A stretch of 64,000 nucleotides of DNA, taken from positions 6,105,135 to 6,169,134 of the forward strand of contig NC_135255.1 of NCBI RefSeq assembly GCF_964204865.1, written 5' to 3'. The notes beneath the pieces were generated by a model. It was not told the origin of the DNA. It saw only the letters and a list, made by a program, of their open reading frames with translations, and searched no databases. The translations under genes and the position numbers were made by a program. Of the stretch, positions 1 through 13,565 are shown one piece after another; within the stretch, counting starts at the first letter, position 1; every line of letters starts with the position of its first letter. The stretch comes from Styela clava (lineage: Eukaryota > Chordata > Ascidiacea > Stolidobranchia > Styelidae).

Positions 1-575
1 TAATTATTGATTTTTGTTTTGAATTTAAAATATCCTTGATTTACAAAATAGTTTTTTCAAAAATAAATCCGTTTTTCTATTTTCTTGCTTTCGCTAATGA
101 TTTGCTTCGTTACGTGCGTACGGGTGGTAAACTATTGAGCAGGTCGCCGTTCAACAATTATTTGTCCGTATATTAAAAAATGCCATTTTTTGTGCTATAT
201 TTAATATTTATTTTTTATAACAAACTCCCAACTGACGTCAAAAATTCATTCATTATTTTTTTTTGGGAGAATGTAATTAAATAAATAAAAATTCGATTGA
301 AATAGACGATTATTTGTAGTATGCATTTGATTTGATTTGTTTTATGTAGTATTGCTTCAAAAACCAGACCTGCCGTGTTTTTGGCATGTAATGACCCAAT
401 TCAAATGGAATTGGTACCATATGTTCATTCGACATCATTTAAAAATCATAACATTTTTAATCCAAGTCATAAAGTATAAAAATAATTTATAACATGAGGT
501 ATTTATTTAAACTTCCTTAAAATTACCAATTTAATTCCCTAGTACTTAACACAATCATTTTCTGCCATTTACTAG

Positions 576-655
576 TTAATTAATTCTAATATTACCCTTG
601 CTAAATAATATATATTTAATTAATTCTAATATTACCCTTGCTAAATAATATATAT
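576..655. repeat. Two exact tandem copies of a 40-bp unit
   Basis: Bases 576-615 and 616-655 are identical 40-bp AT-rich units. The stretch from 1 to 1660 holds nothing else I can support: I see no RasGRP-like exon and no other coding signal, so it is taken as intron or upstream sequence of the RasGRP gene. Confidence 0.9.
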
Positions 656-1660
656 ACAACAAACGATGCGAGCTTCTACAGATCACGACCAACCCATCTC
701 GAAAATTCATTTGCCTATAATTTGGGTTATACTTACAATTGTTAATGCAGCATTTGTTATCGTAATATGATCGCACATGCGACGCACAAGATAGTTTTGC
801 ATATAATAGTATAAAAGGGAAAGTTATTTATGCATAAGGCTCCAAAATCCAGCTTCACAGTCTTATCTTACATTATCGTAATGGGGTAGGGAAATTCGGC
901 TAGCATAACTCATTTTCTCATCAGCTTCAGGGTAAACATGTCGCTTGAAATAAGATTCTGGGTAACATTGTTGCGTAACTTTTCGTTGGCCAAGCTTGTC
1001 CCCACATTAAAATGCGCTAAATGGGTAAGAGTTACTTTAATTAATATGAACGACTCCAAAAACATGTTTTAACACGGATATAAACACATCACGTAGAGAC
1101 GTGCCATGTTTTATATATACTCTTGTCTAGTATATACAAATCCATTGCTATTATATTAATATGACAAGGAAGAAATACAAAGTACGTAGAGGCAAGACTC
1201 CTCCATTAACGGCATTGTTCGTTGAGCACAGACCCACTCAAGGTACAAATCCATAAAACAAGCAGAATTTGGCTAAAACTTCTGACTGGGGGGCGTTCAG
1301 AGGAAACTCTGGAAAGTAATATCTTTGTAACAAGATACAATTCAATTTGATTGAATATGATGAAAGATTCAAACCTTTATAAAACAAAATTCTTATTGTG
1401 TTCAAAACAACAGTGAAACGAACCAAGTGTTGCCTAAAATGCAAAATTTTTCTGTGTTTAAAAGATACTACTGTTGCCCACTAGCTTCACTGCCGTATAC
1501 CTTTTAGTGGTAAAAACTTCGAAATAATCTCATATTTCTTCATTTTTTCACAGTTTGAAAAAACGTTAAGGGTGCAATATTTTCCGTATTCCGTTACTTC
1601 CTCTCGTTAATTAAACTAGTTTTTGGTATTAAAATAAATTTTTCATCATTTTTTATTCAG

Positions 1661-4600
1661 GCAAATTCACCGTCAAAAATGAACAACATGGTTTTTGCTG
1701 AATTTACAAGGTTCACATGTCAGCTTGATAACGACACTGTCAAACAACACGTAACAGCCATGGTAGAGGTGTGTATTTCAAATTAAATTTTTTGTGCTTA
1801 ATCTACAATTAAATTGCAATAATTAAATAATTTACGGAATGTTCGTATTCACAATAGAATCGAGAATAAGACCAAAATTTCATTTGCAAAAATTTCACAA
1901 AATTTGTAATATTGATAATTTTATAACCAAAACGTCATCAACAATTCCGTATTATTCTATAAAAAGTATAAATATTTCGGACTAGTTACTTTTTTCACAA
2001 TTATCTAAAAAATGCTCAAAACTCTAGATTTGTGAATTAATACAATATTTTTATTTTCAGTCGGTTTTCAAAGCTTACGACCACGATAATGACGGATTCA
2101 TATCTGAAGAAGAATTCAATAGTTTTACCGATAATTTTCCAATGATGGAATCATTTTCTGCGATGGACGTCGACAGGTACGAGCTTTGCCGCATAAAATT
2201 TGACACAAAAACTAAAATCTTTAAACAAAATAATCCTCAAATATTTAAAATGAAAGTATACGAATCTTTGCTAACTAACACATTGAAAATCTGTAAGAAG
2301 AAAATTTTTTTTTTGGATTGAATAAATACTTTGTGTCATTTGCGCGAATATCTCGACCAAAATTTACCGGAAATACAACATCAGTTTTTGATTACAATCA
2401 ATAACCATATACTCAAGCAATATTCAAATTGCTACGAAAGCAGTCAATCGCGCAAATGATCAATATCGCGCTAATGGTCAACACGTCACACTGAATGTCA
2501 AGTGCTGTAGGACGCAACATTATGGTAGAGATTTTACACTATAAGAAATATAGAAAAATAGAAGTGATAGCTATATTGGGTCGAAATTGCATAATTTTTT
2601 ATCTTGATTATTCCACTTTCGACTAGGTGATGAGAAAATCTGATCTGTCAAATCGGAACGGCGAAAAAGCGTTCTTTAAAGTTTCCGCTTCGTAATTTTC
2701 AAGAACCCTCTTTTAAATTTAGAAACTGATTCAATTACAAATAAACATCAAGAAAACTAGGCAAAAGTTTATAGACATTTGCGTGCTAATTTAAATTCCA
2801 GAGTCACGCAGCGCATTAGCGCATGCGTAGACACGCAATTACGTACCCCAAAATAGCGAGTCTTGATCCCTGACACGTCGTGATACTTAGCGAAGGAAAA
2901 TAAACTTTCACTTTTAGTAGTGCTTCTTATTTTATATTCCGATAGATAAGCGATTTGAAAAATTTCCATCTTGTGTCTTCGTCTTGAGGGAATTTAAAGG
3001 ATAAAAGAGGCTTAAATAACGAGATAGCTGTATCAGGATTTTCGCCTTTTGACCCCTACCGTCAAATTTAGTGTACCCTTCAATTACACAACAGACAACA
3101 ACAAACCGATACAAAAATATCGGTATTTTTGCGAGGCGTGGTCTTCAAAACTAACACTGGAACGCGCACCTATGTATTAATGATTTGTATAGGCCACTTC
3201 CTACCTCACTTTTTAACATCCGTGAATTGATAGTAAATGTGCAACTAAATACCTTGTATTTTTGTGTTGTGAACGATTTCACAATTTTTCAACTAAACGT
3301 TGAGATCTACTTTTATAATGCAGTGAAACCTTGCTTCACATTCATAGCTTGATATGTTCTATTGCATGATGGAGACCCATATCCCATCCCATTGAACAAT
3401 TCACAAAACAAATGCTTATGAAATTTTTGATAATTGAATTTTTTTTCTTATATATTCAGAGACGGACTTATTAGTCGATCAGAAATGTGTGATTACTTCA
3501 TGAAAGCAAGCGCCGTTCGAAGAAACGATTTTTGTCAAAATTTCACCCACGAATTCACGGAAAGTACTTATTTTCACCCAACGTTTTGTGAAGAATGTGA
3601 AAAATTGGTGAGAATCTTAATTCATTGTTTTAATTTATAGAAAAGAAAATAGACTTTGTACATAGTTAAAAATAGAGATGTACATGTAGTCGTAATCGCC
3701 ATCGACCCCGCACGTTATTGATTGCGGATTTATGGCAGCTGCAAAAGATGTGCGCTGCCAATAAAGTGCAGTGTTAAACGAAAAGCCTTTATATTCTCCT
3801 AATGATTTCAAATATATATTCTATTACAAATGGGCATTGATTGTTTTTAAATTCATATCTGTTATTCTAGATTAGAATCTAGACAGAACAATGAAAGATG
3901 TTTATTTTAATCCAGTAAGAAGTAGGGATGGATATATGGTGCCAATCGCCATTTGAGTGTTCTTTTCCGTATTCGGCTACCATTTGACAACTGATTAATT
4001 TTGAGGGTAGCCACACGAGGGTTGCATATTACGTACGACGAAAAATGGTATTCATCTAAACATAGACATGGCTAGGAAAATTATATCTAGACGAGGTGGT
4101 CTTTTTACATCTCATTCCTGCTATGCAGAATATGATTTGTTCCATAACCTGTCACAAGCAATATGTTGTACACATTCTACGGTCTAATAGAAATCCTAAA
4201 TTAAAATTCACTTTTTTATATTTTCAGTTATGGGGTCTTGTAAAGCAAGGATGGAAATGCAAAGGTCAGTATAATGCTTTTGTGAATTCGTATTGAATTG
4301 AATTTTTTCTACTTTTGCCAACTCATTCGAATTTTGAATACAGAATTATATTAATTGATGGACATATATTCAGTTATTGAACAAGTTTACGTTTCTCTGA
4401 TAGATTCTTGAGGCTTAGCTGTTTTCCAATATTGACAGTTGGGATATTCGTAAATTTTCAAAATTCACAATTACGTTGTTTTTCAGTATTAATCTTTGTG
4501 TTTTTTTAATAATAGTTCCTCCATTAAAATACTTTTATCCTAAATTGACACGATCATTTTGACGGTTGAATTTCGGACTTGGATTCCCGTCAATCAAATT

Positions 4601-7600
4601 GAGCTATTTATACACATCATGATTAAACTATAAATATATAAATGTATTTTGTTGATTTTGGAATCTATCCTAATTGGTTTTGCTATTGTTTGCACGCAAA
4701 CCTGTAATTGTATTAAATCCTAAATAATATACATTTGCATGCGTTCTGATTATATTATACTGTTAAAATTAAGGTAATATTTACTAGTTTACATTGTGTT
4801 TATGCTATGTGAGGACCGATATCAACTCGTATTTAGTGGTGTGAAATGTTTGCTAGTATTGGAAAATTTTTAGACTAATTTTATCTTTTCCTGTTTCATG
4901 TCCTCATTACTCCGAAATATCAGTTAAAATAGCGTATTTTCTCAGTTGTCTAATAACCAATCATGGTCTATAGAATCCCCTTTTAGGTTAAAAAACAAAT
5001 AGACAAAATAGCAAATTGCGAGAAAAAATATTTTAGCGAATACGTGTTCCGACTATTACAGTTACTGTTATAACGCTAGGATGACTAATGACACTAATAC
5101 AGCAATTATGATGGCTAGTACGAGTTCCCCAACGTTAGTTAGTCTATTTGTCAGAATATGGTTCGAATGGTATTTTGTTGTATGACGAATTCAGCATAAT
5201 ATTATTGAATAATTCTGTCGAAATCGGTATGCACCAAGTGTATAATTCATTCGCTTCGAATAAGGCACTATTCAAGCGATAAGCTGATCTATTCGTATAA
5301 ACCCTATTAGTTGTATAGTTTGAAATAGACTCATTCTGAATAAAATAGGGTGGCGAAAATAGATAAGCTTTGGAGGCCTATTTAAACTCATGTGCCATAT
5401 AGTTCAGGCCAAAGTTACGCCATTTGTAATGAAGTAAAGAACAATAGATACAGCATGTAAATTCCCCTCACAGATAAAATAGCAGTATTGCAAATAGCAC
5501 CGAAAACGCTTAGTTTATCATTTTCATTGTGTGATTATATTTGATACATTTTAACGCAATACAACAATAAAAATATGAATAGTATTTGGAGAAATATTTT
5601 CTATATTGTCTGACAAAACATGTTAGCGAAACAAATATTGTTTGCAAAAAAATACGGGGAATTCAATCCAATTTATGATATGCGGCAATGCCAATCATTT
5701 GGCTTTTTTGTTGGAGTCTCAACGTTTGATTTAGACTTTTTATATTTATTTATTTTAGGTAACAAAATTGTAATTTACCGGGTGATTAGACTAGTTATAT
5801 TTTATTATAAAAAAATGTTGCTCTTACGACATCAAATATAAGTTATAACTGTTAACATTATTAAATCGATTTGTCTGTATAATTAAAATCAGGAACGTTT
5901 CAAAATATTATTAACGTCGGAATATTAGTAGATCTGACTTATTTTTTAAAGATTAGTAATAGCAAAAGTTTGTATTATTGGGAAACCACGTATAAGTTCA
6001 TTACGTCTGGCTCATACATGTTTAAGCTTGGTTAAAATATTTGCAAAGTTGACGTTTAGTACATGGGATTTTTTGTACTTTGACTCTGTCGCGTCAAATG
6101 TTGGTGTTTTCCCAGTTATCAACAGGTCATTAGTGAGTGATGTCTATGTCTAGTATCAATAGAAAAATAATAGTATGGAAATTCGTCAACTTACCGTAGT
6201 TTAGAAAGTGAATGGCGTATCTGACTACGCCGTTCTTTTTAAAAACAATCCGATCTGATGTCTTTGCATATTTACGGTTAGGATAAGACAAGTTAGAAAA
6301 AGGTAGGAGTATTCTAATCTAACACAGCTTATTCCAATCTAACCTAAAAAAAAAGTAAAAATAGCAGATCATAAAATGAGTAGTGAGAAAATAACATAAT
6401 AGTACATTTAGCCTTAGGTCTCTTGTTTTTTGGAGTAGTAATTTAGTTGGTAATGAAGCGAACCTGGGTTTATTCAGAGGATCGTTACAGCGATTTAACC
6501 GCCAATATTTTTGAGTGTATGATATGGTTTCATTATCCGGTAGTCCCATAGCGCGTGGTACCAGGTTAGGGTTAGGCCATAATTTTATTCTCTTTTTCCT
6601 TATTTTAGCTCTATTACGAGTTCGGAGAATGTTTGTGTTAGCCAAGTGAATATACCTTCTGCCCATAGGTTTCAATCCCGTTACACAACTTGATTTAAAG
6701 TAGACGAACAAAATTAGTTACCTCCACATCGGTACACACACTTCTGGAACGTCCATTATTCATCCTTCCATATTTATTAGGTAATGCACATTTGTCGGAT
6801 TGTCAAATAAGCTATACAACTTTCATTTTATTTCATCTGGTAAGCGAGTTAGTGTAAAATGTTGACATAGCTAGATGAGGACATCGTGTTCGCACTTTGT
6901 TGTTTATCTCACACTACATGTAATTCCACTCATAAATCTGTACTGAGCTAAAAAACTTTTCAGTTTTTTTTCACATTTCATTTGCATACTTATAAGACTG
7001 GTTATATTGGACAATCTTCGAACATGTAACCCCAAAAATTGTTACTAATATTGTTTGTAGTATTCCGACGGAAAATGTAATACCTACATATATATATAAT
7101 CTTGTTAGCACAGAAATGAGTAAAATTATGCGGATTCGTGGCTTATCAACATTTTAATTTAGAATTTAATGAAACGAATTCCAATATATTTGTCCAATTA
7201 GAAATATCGCTTACATGAATTTATGATATTTAGTATTCAAGCTTGATACGTTTATAAGTTGCTGTATTAATGCGCAAAATATCCACACCCCAAGCTTAAA
7301 CAAGTACTTATTCAAACAGACTAAGCATATTTGGAGAAACAAATGAAATATACGTGCGTATGTGACGTCACATGAGTCCAATTTAAAAGTATAACGATCA
7401 TAACGAACCGAGACCAGACTACAATAAGGATGTTTATTATCGCTAGGTTAATTGTGTCTTTCGGTTTAGTAAGAGCGTGTTAGATAGTCTATGCACTGGT
7501 TTTACGCAAATGACCTTAGCATACAGGCCGAATGATGTCGTAAATAATTTTGCTTGTTAAACTTTTCTCGCCCTCTGCGTGTGTGTCCCCATGGATGGTT

Positions 7601-10600
7601 TAACTAAGAGATTTGAATCAGGGTATATTGATAGAAAAGAAAGTTTAGACGCGAAGAGACGATCCTACTTTGAAGATAGATAGTTTATTTTGAAAACTCC
7701 ATAATACACACAAATTAAAAATGTAGAATTCTGGAGAGCAAACCTTTAAAAAAATTTATAACATGAAAAATATCATGTGTCATCATGACAGAGCGCTAAT
7801 AAATTACTTGCAGCTTGCAGGCGACCACATTACAGAGAAGTTTTATTGAATTGTTTATTAAAGCAGGGAGTACGCCAACGAAATATAATATGAACTTCAG
7901 TAACTTTGGCCAAGATTGGTTTATATTCGTTTAATCATGATCATGTATAATTTTTTTTCCTTGCATTTGTCTTTTTTTCGATGTAGTTACAAATTTGAAT
8001 ATGGATTTTCAGTATTAATATATCAGATATTAAAATAGGCCATTTTTATTGAATGTATCATATATGCCTTTTTCTCTCACACAGGTTGTGGTATAAATTG
8101 TCATAAGCATTGTAAAGACCGTATAGTTCAAGAATGCCGTCCTAAGCAGCAGCAACACTCAAATAATAGTGAACTCCCTGTAAAACGTAACGGCAGAAGA
8201 GACAAATCGTCTGTATCGTCAGAGTCGGACCTTTCAGCTAACGGAGGTAAGCCTGGATATTTTAAAACTATGAGACTCATATAATAAATTTATATTAGAA
8301 ATTACACACCAAAACAGGGACACGTATTCCAACATAATCAATCAAATAGCATCAATCTATTTGTATAATTATTGATATTAAAACTAATTAAAGATCTGTG
8401 AGTGTGTACAGTGGACTGACTATCTTGCGTTTTCTAAACTCAACCGAAATTATATACTGTGGCATTGACCACCTATTTAGCGGTACTTTGTTGAGAAAAC
8501 ACTGCTTTGTTGGGGGGACAGATGTAACAATATTAATAAATTACGACACAATGAAAACATAGACATAATCGATAATTTAAATTAGGTAATATTACTGATG
8601 CATTACTTGTACCACAATAAGCCTAAACGACCTTAATTGGTTGCGATTAAGTAATAAAAATTGAACTAAAATTTATCGTTTTTCATGTGTTGCCCGCGTG
8701 GTTTTGTCGCCATGGGTTTTCATTTAAAGCACATATGAGGTTTATTATCAACAACAAATTGTTAACTTGAATTTAACAAATTATTTTTTATATAGTATGA
8801 CGACATCATATGTATCTTTTTCGTTAACATTATTAATATTGATATAGTGTATCATATTACTATTGATTACACCATGTCTTTTTATCAGTCCATGTAGTTG
8901 CATTTTATTTTGCCTGTTACATTTCAACCAGTGTATGTTAGTTGTTATATAGTTTGGAATCAAGAGTTCTAATCTTAAAGCTTTCACGAACAGTCAGTCT
9001 ACAACTGAACGACTCGGTTATAATTTCGCGATAGTGCTATTCCCAATACATCGCTTCTACTATCCTACGCATTCAGTTTCAGTTTCGTTGGATCTTTGCT
9101 CCATTATCAACGTTGCATTGTTTCTACTTACTACAAAAATTTCCAATTCCCATAGTATGCCAATTCAACGAATTATTATGGCGTTCAACGGTGCTTTTAT
9201 CTGTTTCAGCGCTCACTCACACAAAATTTTGAGAATAAGAATGACCATCGACCTTCATGTGCTTGTGGTACCTTGTGAAAGTTACGATTGAATGCGAGCA
9301 AACTTATTTGACATTACCAATATAAGTAGTGATATGGTTATCGTGCAAGAGTATAATATTAATAAATATAAACATTCCGGTACAGATGGTCAATCTTTAC
9401 CGAAATAACGCGCACGTATTACTGTCAAAATGGTGTTTATATTTTACAATTATTACCGGGAACTTCTTCGTGTTAATTCCATTTGATTAGGATTGATTCC
9501 CGGTAGTAACTTCTCTCTAGTCATAACGTATAAATATCTACCAAATTCACAGCTTTTTCCATTAGATAGCATTATTATAATGACCTGTTTTGTGTTCCCG
9601 CAGTTCCTAGTTAGACTATTTTATTCTATATAGAGATTGTCCGAAATTATACTTGGAATTTTAGTTCATAAAAGTGAAGTGACGCACTTCCTTGTGTGGA
9701 CGTATAGTACGTTTCGTGTGGTACAAGTCTGAACGATGAATGTTGTTCTGGGTTTGGGTTTCAGATATAAGAATGTCAGTAGCGCTGACGCAAATTTCTT
9801 TCGGGCACTGATTGAAAATTGTGTCTAGTGATATTTATGCCAATGGTATCCACTTTAAAAACCAACAATTTATGAAATTTTTTGTTATTTCAGATACTAT
9901 TACCATACTTTCCAACACTACTACAATTTCCGCAGACGACGAAGCATTTGACAGTCCAGGGGAACTTGTATCAACATATCAATCGTCTCCGTCAACCATG
10001 CGTCGTTCTACGTCCCTTGCGTCGGCCGACGTCACGTCACGTAATCTTTTGCGTCAAATACAACATTCCAAGACCCCACCTCCCGTGCGTAAAAGTTCAT
10101 CAGCTGATTCAGGTGGACGAAGCGGCAGGCGGTCACTGATGCAAAAAATCATTCCAAAACTCAACTCGCATAAATCAAGATCGGTTATAGACGCAACAAC
10201 ACAAACACCACCACAGTCCCCTTCTAGGGTCGATGTACAACTAACCGGTACTGTGATGAAATCGTTTCTATATCCCGCTACATCTAGCCCAAGACATATT
10301 GTCGTTAACGGCAATTTACCTAACGGCAGATTGGGCAGTACTGGCGAAGACATTGACGAAATCCCCCTAACTCACGTGCATCAAACTGCGAACAACAATC
10401 ACGCCATCAATCGCGTGACGACACACCAGGTCAATGACCTCACTAAATCGACGAACGATCTCAATATAAAAGATGAAAGAAAAATGCCTTCTCGGCAATA
10501 CTCAATAGAACCATTAAACATTTCAGCCATTCACGAAGTGGTATCGCCAACAGAAAACACCCCGGTGAACCAGAATCCCGGTTACAGTGTATTCGCAAGA

Positions 10601-11318
10601 AGAGACAGCGGTCTAAGTGGTTGTTCCTCATTTACCTTTTCCGATCGGTCGTTCCCGGCCACGCCAATTCTGTTGTCAGAATTGCAGACACAACACGGTT
10701 CCTTACATCCACCTCTATTGGGCAAAAATCTAAGCAACAGTGCAACTGCTTTCAAGTTTCCGTCAAATTTTGTGGACGAGGAGAATGCGGCTAAAAATTC
10801 ACTCATTCGTGACAATGACGTAAGTTTTTATCATATTGCATTGAAAATTGATATAGTCACCAAACCTGGTGGTTTATAGTGGTTCTAATTGGCCCATGTG
10901 GGTCAGTTAATGGTATTTGTTGTTTCCGAGTCCGTAATTCCGATTTTCAAGTATGTAGGACGATTTTGCGTTCGAATCCACGGTAGTCTAGCGATCATCC
11001 CACGACATATAAAAGATAAGTTGTTAAACCAAAAATGGGTAGTTTAGACCAAAATATAGTTACCTTTTAAATGTAATTCACTTTTATATTAGATGAGCCA
11101 TTGAAAAAATAATAGTAATCGTAAAATTTCTTTTTCAGGCCGTCACACACTTAGTTCAAGAAAACGCTCGACTATGTGAAGCAAATGCTGTTTTGCAAGG
11201 TCAATTAGAAGAGATGAAGAATTATGTTAAAATATTAGAAGATAAATTAAAACAATCGGGTATTTCTCTGTCTGATAATGACAGGAAAGAATTATTTAAA
11301 AAGCAACCAACTACGTAA
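1661..11318 (+). CDS. RASGRP: RAS guanyl-releasing protein (RasGRP), 3' exons only
   Basis: RasGRPs are diacylglycerol- and calcium-responsive exchange factors that activate Ras or Rap at membranes. Exons by splice consensus: 1661-1768, 2061-2176, 3460-3607, 4228-4264, 8085-8246, 9894-10819 and 11139-11318; together they give 558 codons plus stop in one frame. Two canonical EF-hand loops are present (DHDNDGFISEEE, and DVDRDGLISRSE across the 2176/3460 junction). They are followed by a full C1 zinc finger with the H-x12-C-x2-C-x13-C-x2-C-x4-H-x2-C-x7-C spacing and the core LLWGLVKQGWKC. The 926-bp exon encodes a Ser/Thr-rich disordered region, and the last exon a short coiled coil, as in RasGRP1/3. 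The REM and CDC25 catalytic domains are missing because they would lie left of base 1. Introns carry repeats; the 3.8-kb one splits the C1 domain. Assignment to RasGRP is firm; which paralogue is not. Confidence 0.93.
6539..6752 (-). mobile_element. MITE, copy 1 of a four-copy family
   Basis: This ~210-bp element lies in a RasGRP intron. It shares a conserved interior with copies near 20.34, 51.66 and 57.29 kb, including a run reading CTTGGCTAACACAGACAGTC in the best copies. Its ends form imperfect inverted repeats related to CTCCAGAAGTGTGTGTACC. A reading frame crosses it but is not conserved as a protein in all copies, so I do not call it a gene. Confidence 0.75.
7693..7781 (+). repeat. Dispersed repeat, copy 1
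   Basis: About 85 bp here resembles 42567-42651: both run from AAACTCCATAA through CTGGAG(A/G)GCAA to ATCTCATGTG or its variant. It sits in a RasGRP intron. The family type is unknown to me. Confidence 0.6.
10895..10990 (+). repeat. Possible tRNA-derived SINE head (degenerate)
   Basis: A box-A-like TGGGTCAGTTAATGG at 10899-10913 is followed about 55 bp later by a box-B-like GCGTTCGAATCC at 10968-10979. It does not fold into an obvious full tRNA and lies in the last RasGRP intron, so a SINE fragment is likelier than a tRNA gene. Weak call. Confidence 0.35.
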
Positions 11319-11854
11319 TTTAACTGTAGCGAAAAGTTTTATTGAATCGCTGTAGCAAAATGGGAAAATTCAAATGAAGCCAGTATCCTGAAGTTTGTAT
11401 TTGGACTGCGTGTGACTGAATCGATTGGAAAACTCATAACTTCCACGTCAAAAGAAACTTTATTCGGCATGGTGAAGCAAAGTTTAATAATGAACTCCAC
11501 GACAATTATTTTCTTAAAATATTTATGTCTATTTTGTACAAAAATTCAAATTCAACATGTGCGTTTTCTGTCCAGTTATTATGAGATATATCTTTTCTCT
11601 GTCATTTTGTTCTTTTTTATATAAAAAATAATATTGCAGCAAAAGTCTGTTCTTGCCTGTTTATGAGCTGAGATTTTTCGTCCGTACTTCTTTTTTTTTA
11701 AGTATATTTACAATGTTGATAAAAAAATGGCGCCTTTTCTTTTTCTTTAGAAGTTTAAATTTTTGACAATGCTTGCGATTTCAATATCATCACCAATAAT
11801 GGTTTCGTCAGAATCCTATCTATAGCGCATAGTCCTAAAAGGTGTAGAGCTTTT

Positions 11855-11860
11855 AATAAA
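11855..11860 (+). terminator. Candidate polyadenylation signal for RasGRP
   Basis: This is the first AATAAA I find downstream of the RasGRP stop, about 540 bases away. It implies a 3' UTR of roughly 550 bases. Confidence 0.5.
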
Positions 11861-12706
11861 ATGAACAAATTTTGTAGGGTATATTCGATTCGAAATATTG
11901 ATAATCAGGCTTTCAGTGGAACTTGAATTTGCAATCTGCAAACATTGGCTGTTCGTGAAGATTTGTCGTACTATTTTTTTTGATAAAAATTATCTTTTGA
12001 TACAAATTAGGTAATTTTCTTATTTCAAATTCATTTATTGAATTCATCTAGTTTCATTTTTGCAAAACTATCAATTTTTTCATTTGGAATTCAAAAAACA
12101 TGTTTGTTCTGTAAAAAACTAAAAAATAATATATAAATTCAAAGATATATTTTCCCGAAATTGTCTTTTAAAGAAATTTATATCTTTTTTCGTTTATCTT
12201 TATAAGCTTGGGCTCCTGTCCGTGTCTATGTCGTTTCAGCATTACTGATCAAGATGATACTTTTGAAGTGTCGTTAATAAATGATATTAAAAATATATTG
12301 TTGCCAATGGTTATAAGTTGAGGAGTAAGAGATTTTGCTTTGCCTGGTATTTCGATGTCTCGATCTTCTATTCTGAGCAACGATATTTAGATGATAAGCT
12401 ATCTATGCAATAATATGTTTTATTAATATGTTTATCGCGGTCAACGGATTCTTGAGCACATATTACAGTGAGTTGTTGGGCAGGAGAGTTTTTCGGGTTT
12501 TGGTAGCGCAACTATTCCATAATACAGACTTTCTAGCTTGCTCATTGCAAAATAAAAACGACTTTCTGGATCTTGAAGGCAGAAGAAATATCTCAATCCA
12601 GACAGAAAAGCCATTTGCGACATAAATCAACATCATCTTACATCAAGCAGATCATTCAAGCATGGGTTCGTTCGTAAGTATTGATCAGTTCTAGGCAATT
12701 TTAAGC
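11861..12706. other. Intergenic DNA, no gene seen
   Basis: AT-rich sequence between the RasGRP 3' end and the first hAT insertion. A second AATAAA lies near 12.27 kb. No coding or RNA gene is recognisable. Confidence 0.5.
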
Positions 12707-12714
12707 ATATAGAA

Positions 12715-13115
12715 CAGGGATGTCACGTTTGGCACGCAAGCACGGCTATCCGGCACGCGAGTAAGGCCTCGGAAACAAGATTTTCTCCCTTCCGATAAAA
12801 AGTATCGTTTTCGTTTGCTAGCAATCCGGTATTTAATTAAACTCGCTCGTCCTTTTGTGGCACATGGCTACGAAGAAATGTGTTATGACGTAACAAATAG
12901 ACGAGTTCTCGAGCTTCCAGTTGGTCACCCAGTTAGGGTTTTCATTGTATTATACACGAGACGGCATTATTTGCAAAAGGACGTTTTGTCATTTCTTGAA
13001 GGATCTTCGTATATTCCTCTAAAAATGTCAGTAGTATGTTCTCACTAATTGAAGAGTTTTGTCATTGGATTTGGCCGATTTTGGCACGCGAATCGAAAAA
13101 GGTTGCCCACCCCTG
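12715..13115. mobile_element. Non-autonomous hAT element (401 bp)
   Basis: The ends are CAGGGATG... and ...GGTTGCCCACCCCTG, typical hAT-type CAGGGG-like termini. The 8-bp flanks are ATATAGAA (12707-12714) and ATCTAGAA (13116-13123), a target duplication with one mismatch. A fragment of the same right end recurs at 29837-29874. Confidence 0.75.
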
Positions 13116-13565
13116 ATCTAGAATAATGCAACAGGTGCAATATATACATGCCTACGTACGACGTAAAAGAAATATAGTATAATGAATATTGAATATGCAT
13201 ACTGGGCTGATATTCTTCAAGACCGCAACAGTCAGTAGCAAATGATACGCATTTTGTTATGAAATTGTCATTACAGTATATCAATAATACCTGGCCTGAT
13301 TTGAAATGCAACATGTCTCTCTAGTTTTACCTTTACAAGTTACGAAATGTACAATGTGGATACAAATGTTCGATTCTGCAAAATAATTTTATTTTCGTGG
13401 TAGTATACGAGAAGATGGGCTCTGTTTTACTCGTCTTTTATTCCTCTTTTTATTTAATGTACTTAGCGAAATAATGGAGCACTCGCAGTCTCTTTTTTCC
13501 CTCAGAAATCGACCGTGTGTTTCTTAAGCCAGTGCGCCAAATGTATGGATCAAGTAATGACTTTT

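Noticed and set aside
1160-1255. Short basic peptide frame after ATGACAAGGAAG
   Set aside because: Only about 30 codons, with no match to the expected RasGRP region and no clear splice sites.
6319-6711. 130-codon minus-strand frame
   Set aside because: It runs through a MITE copy. Similar peptide stretches in other copies simply reflect shared DNA, and the frame is broken in the 51.7-kb copy.
10054-10353. Antisense frame over the RasGRP disordered exon
   Set aside because: Shadow of a real exon; no family resemblance.
10895-10990. Functional tRNA gene
   Set aside because: Box-like motifs are present, but I cannot form acceptor, D and anticodon arms; kept only as a weak SINE fragment.
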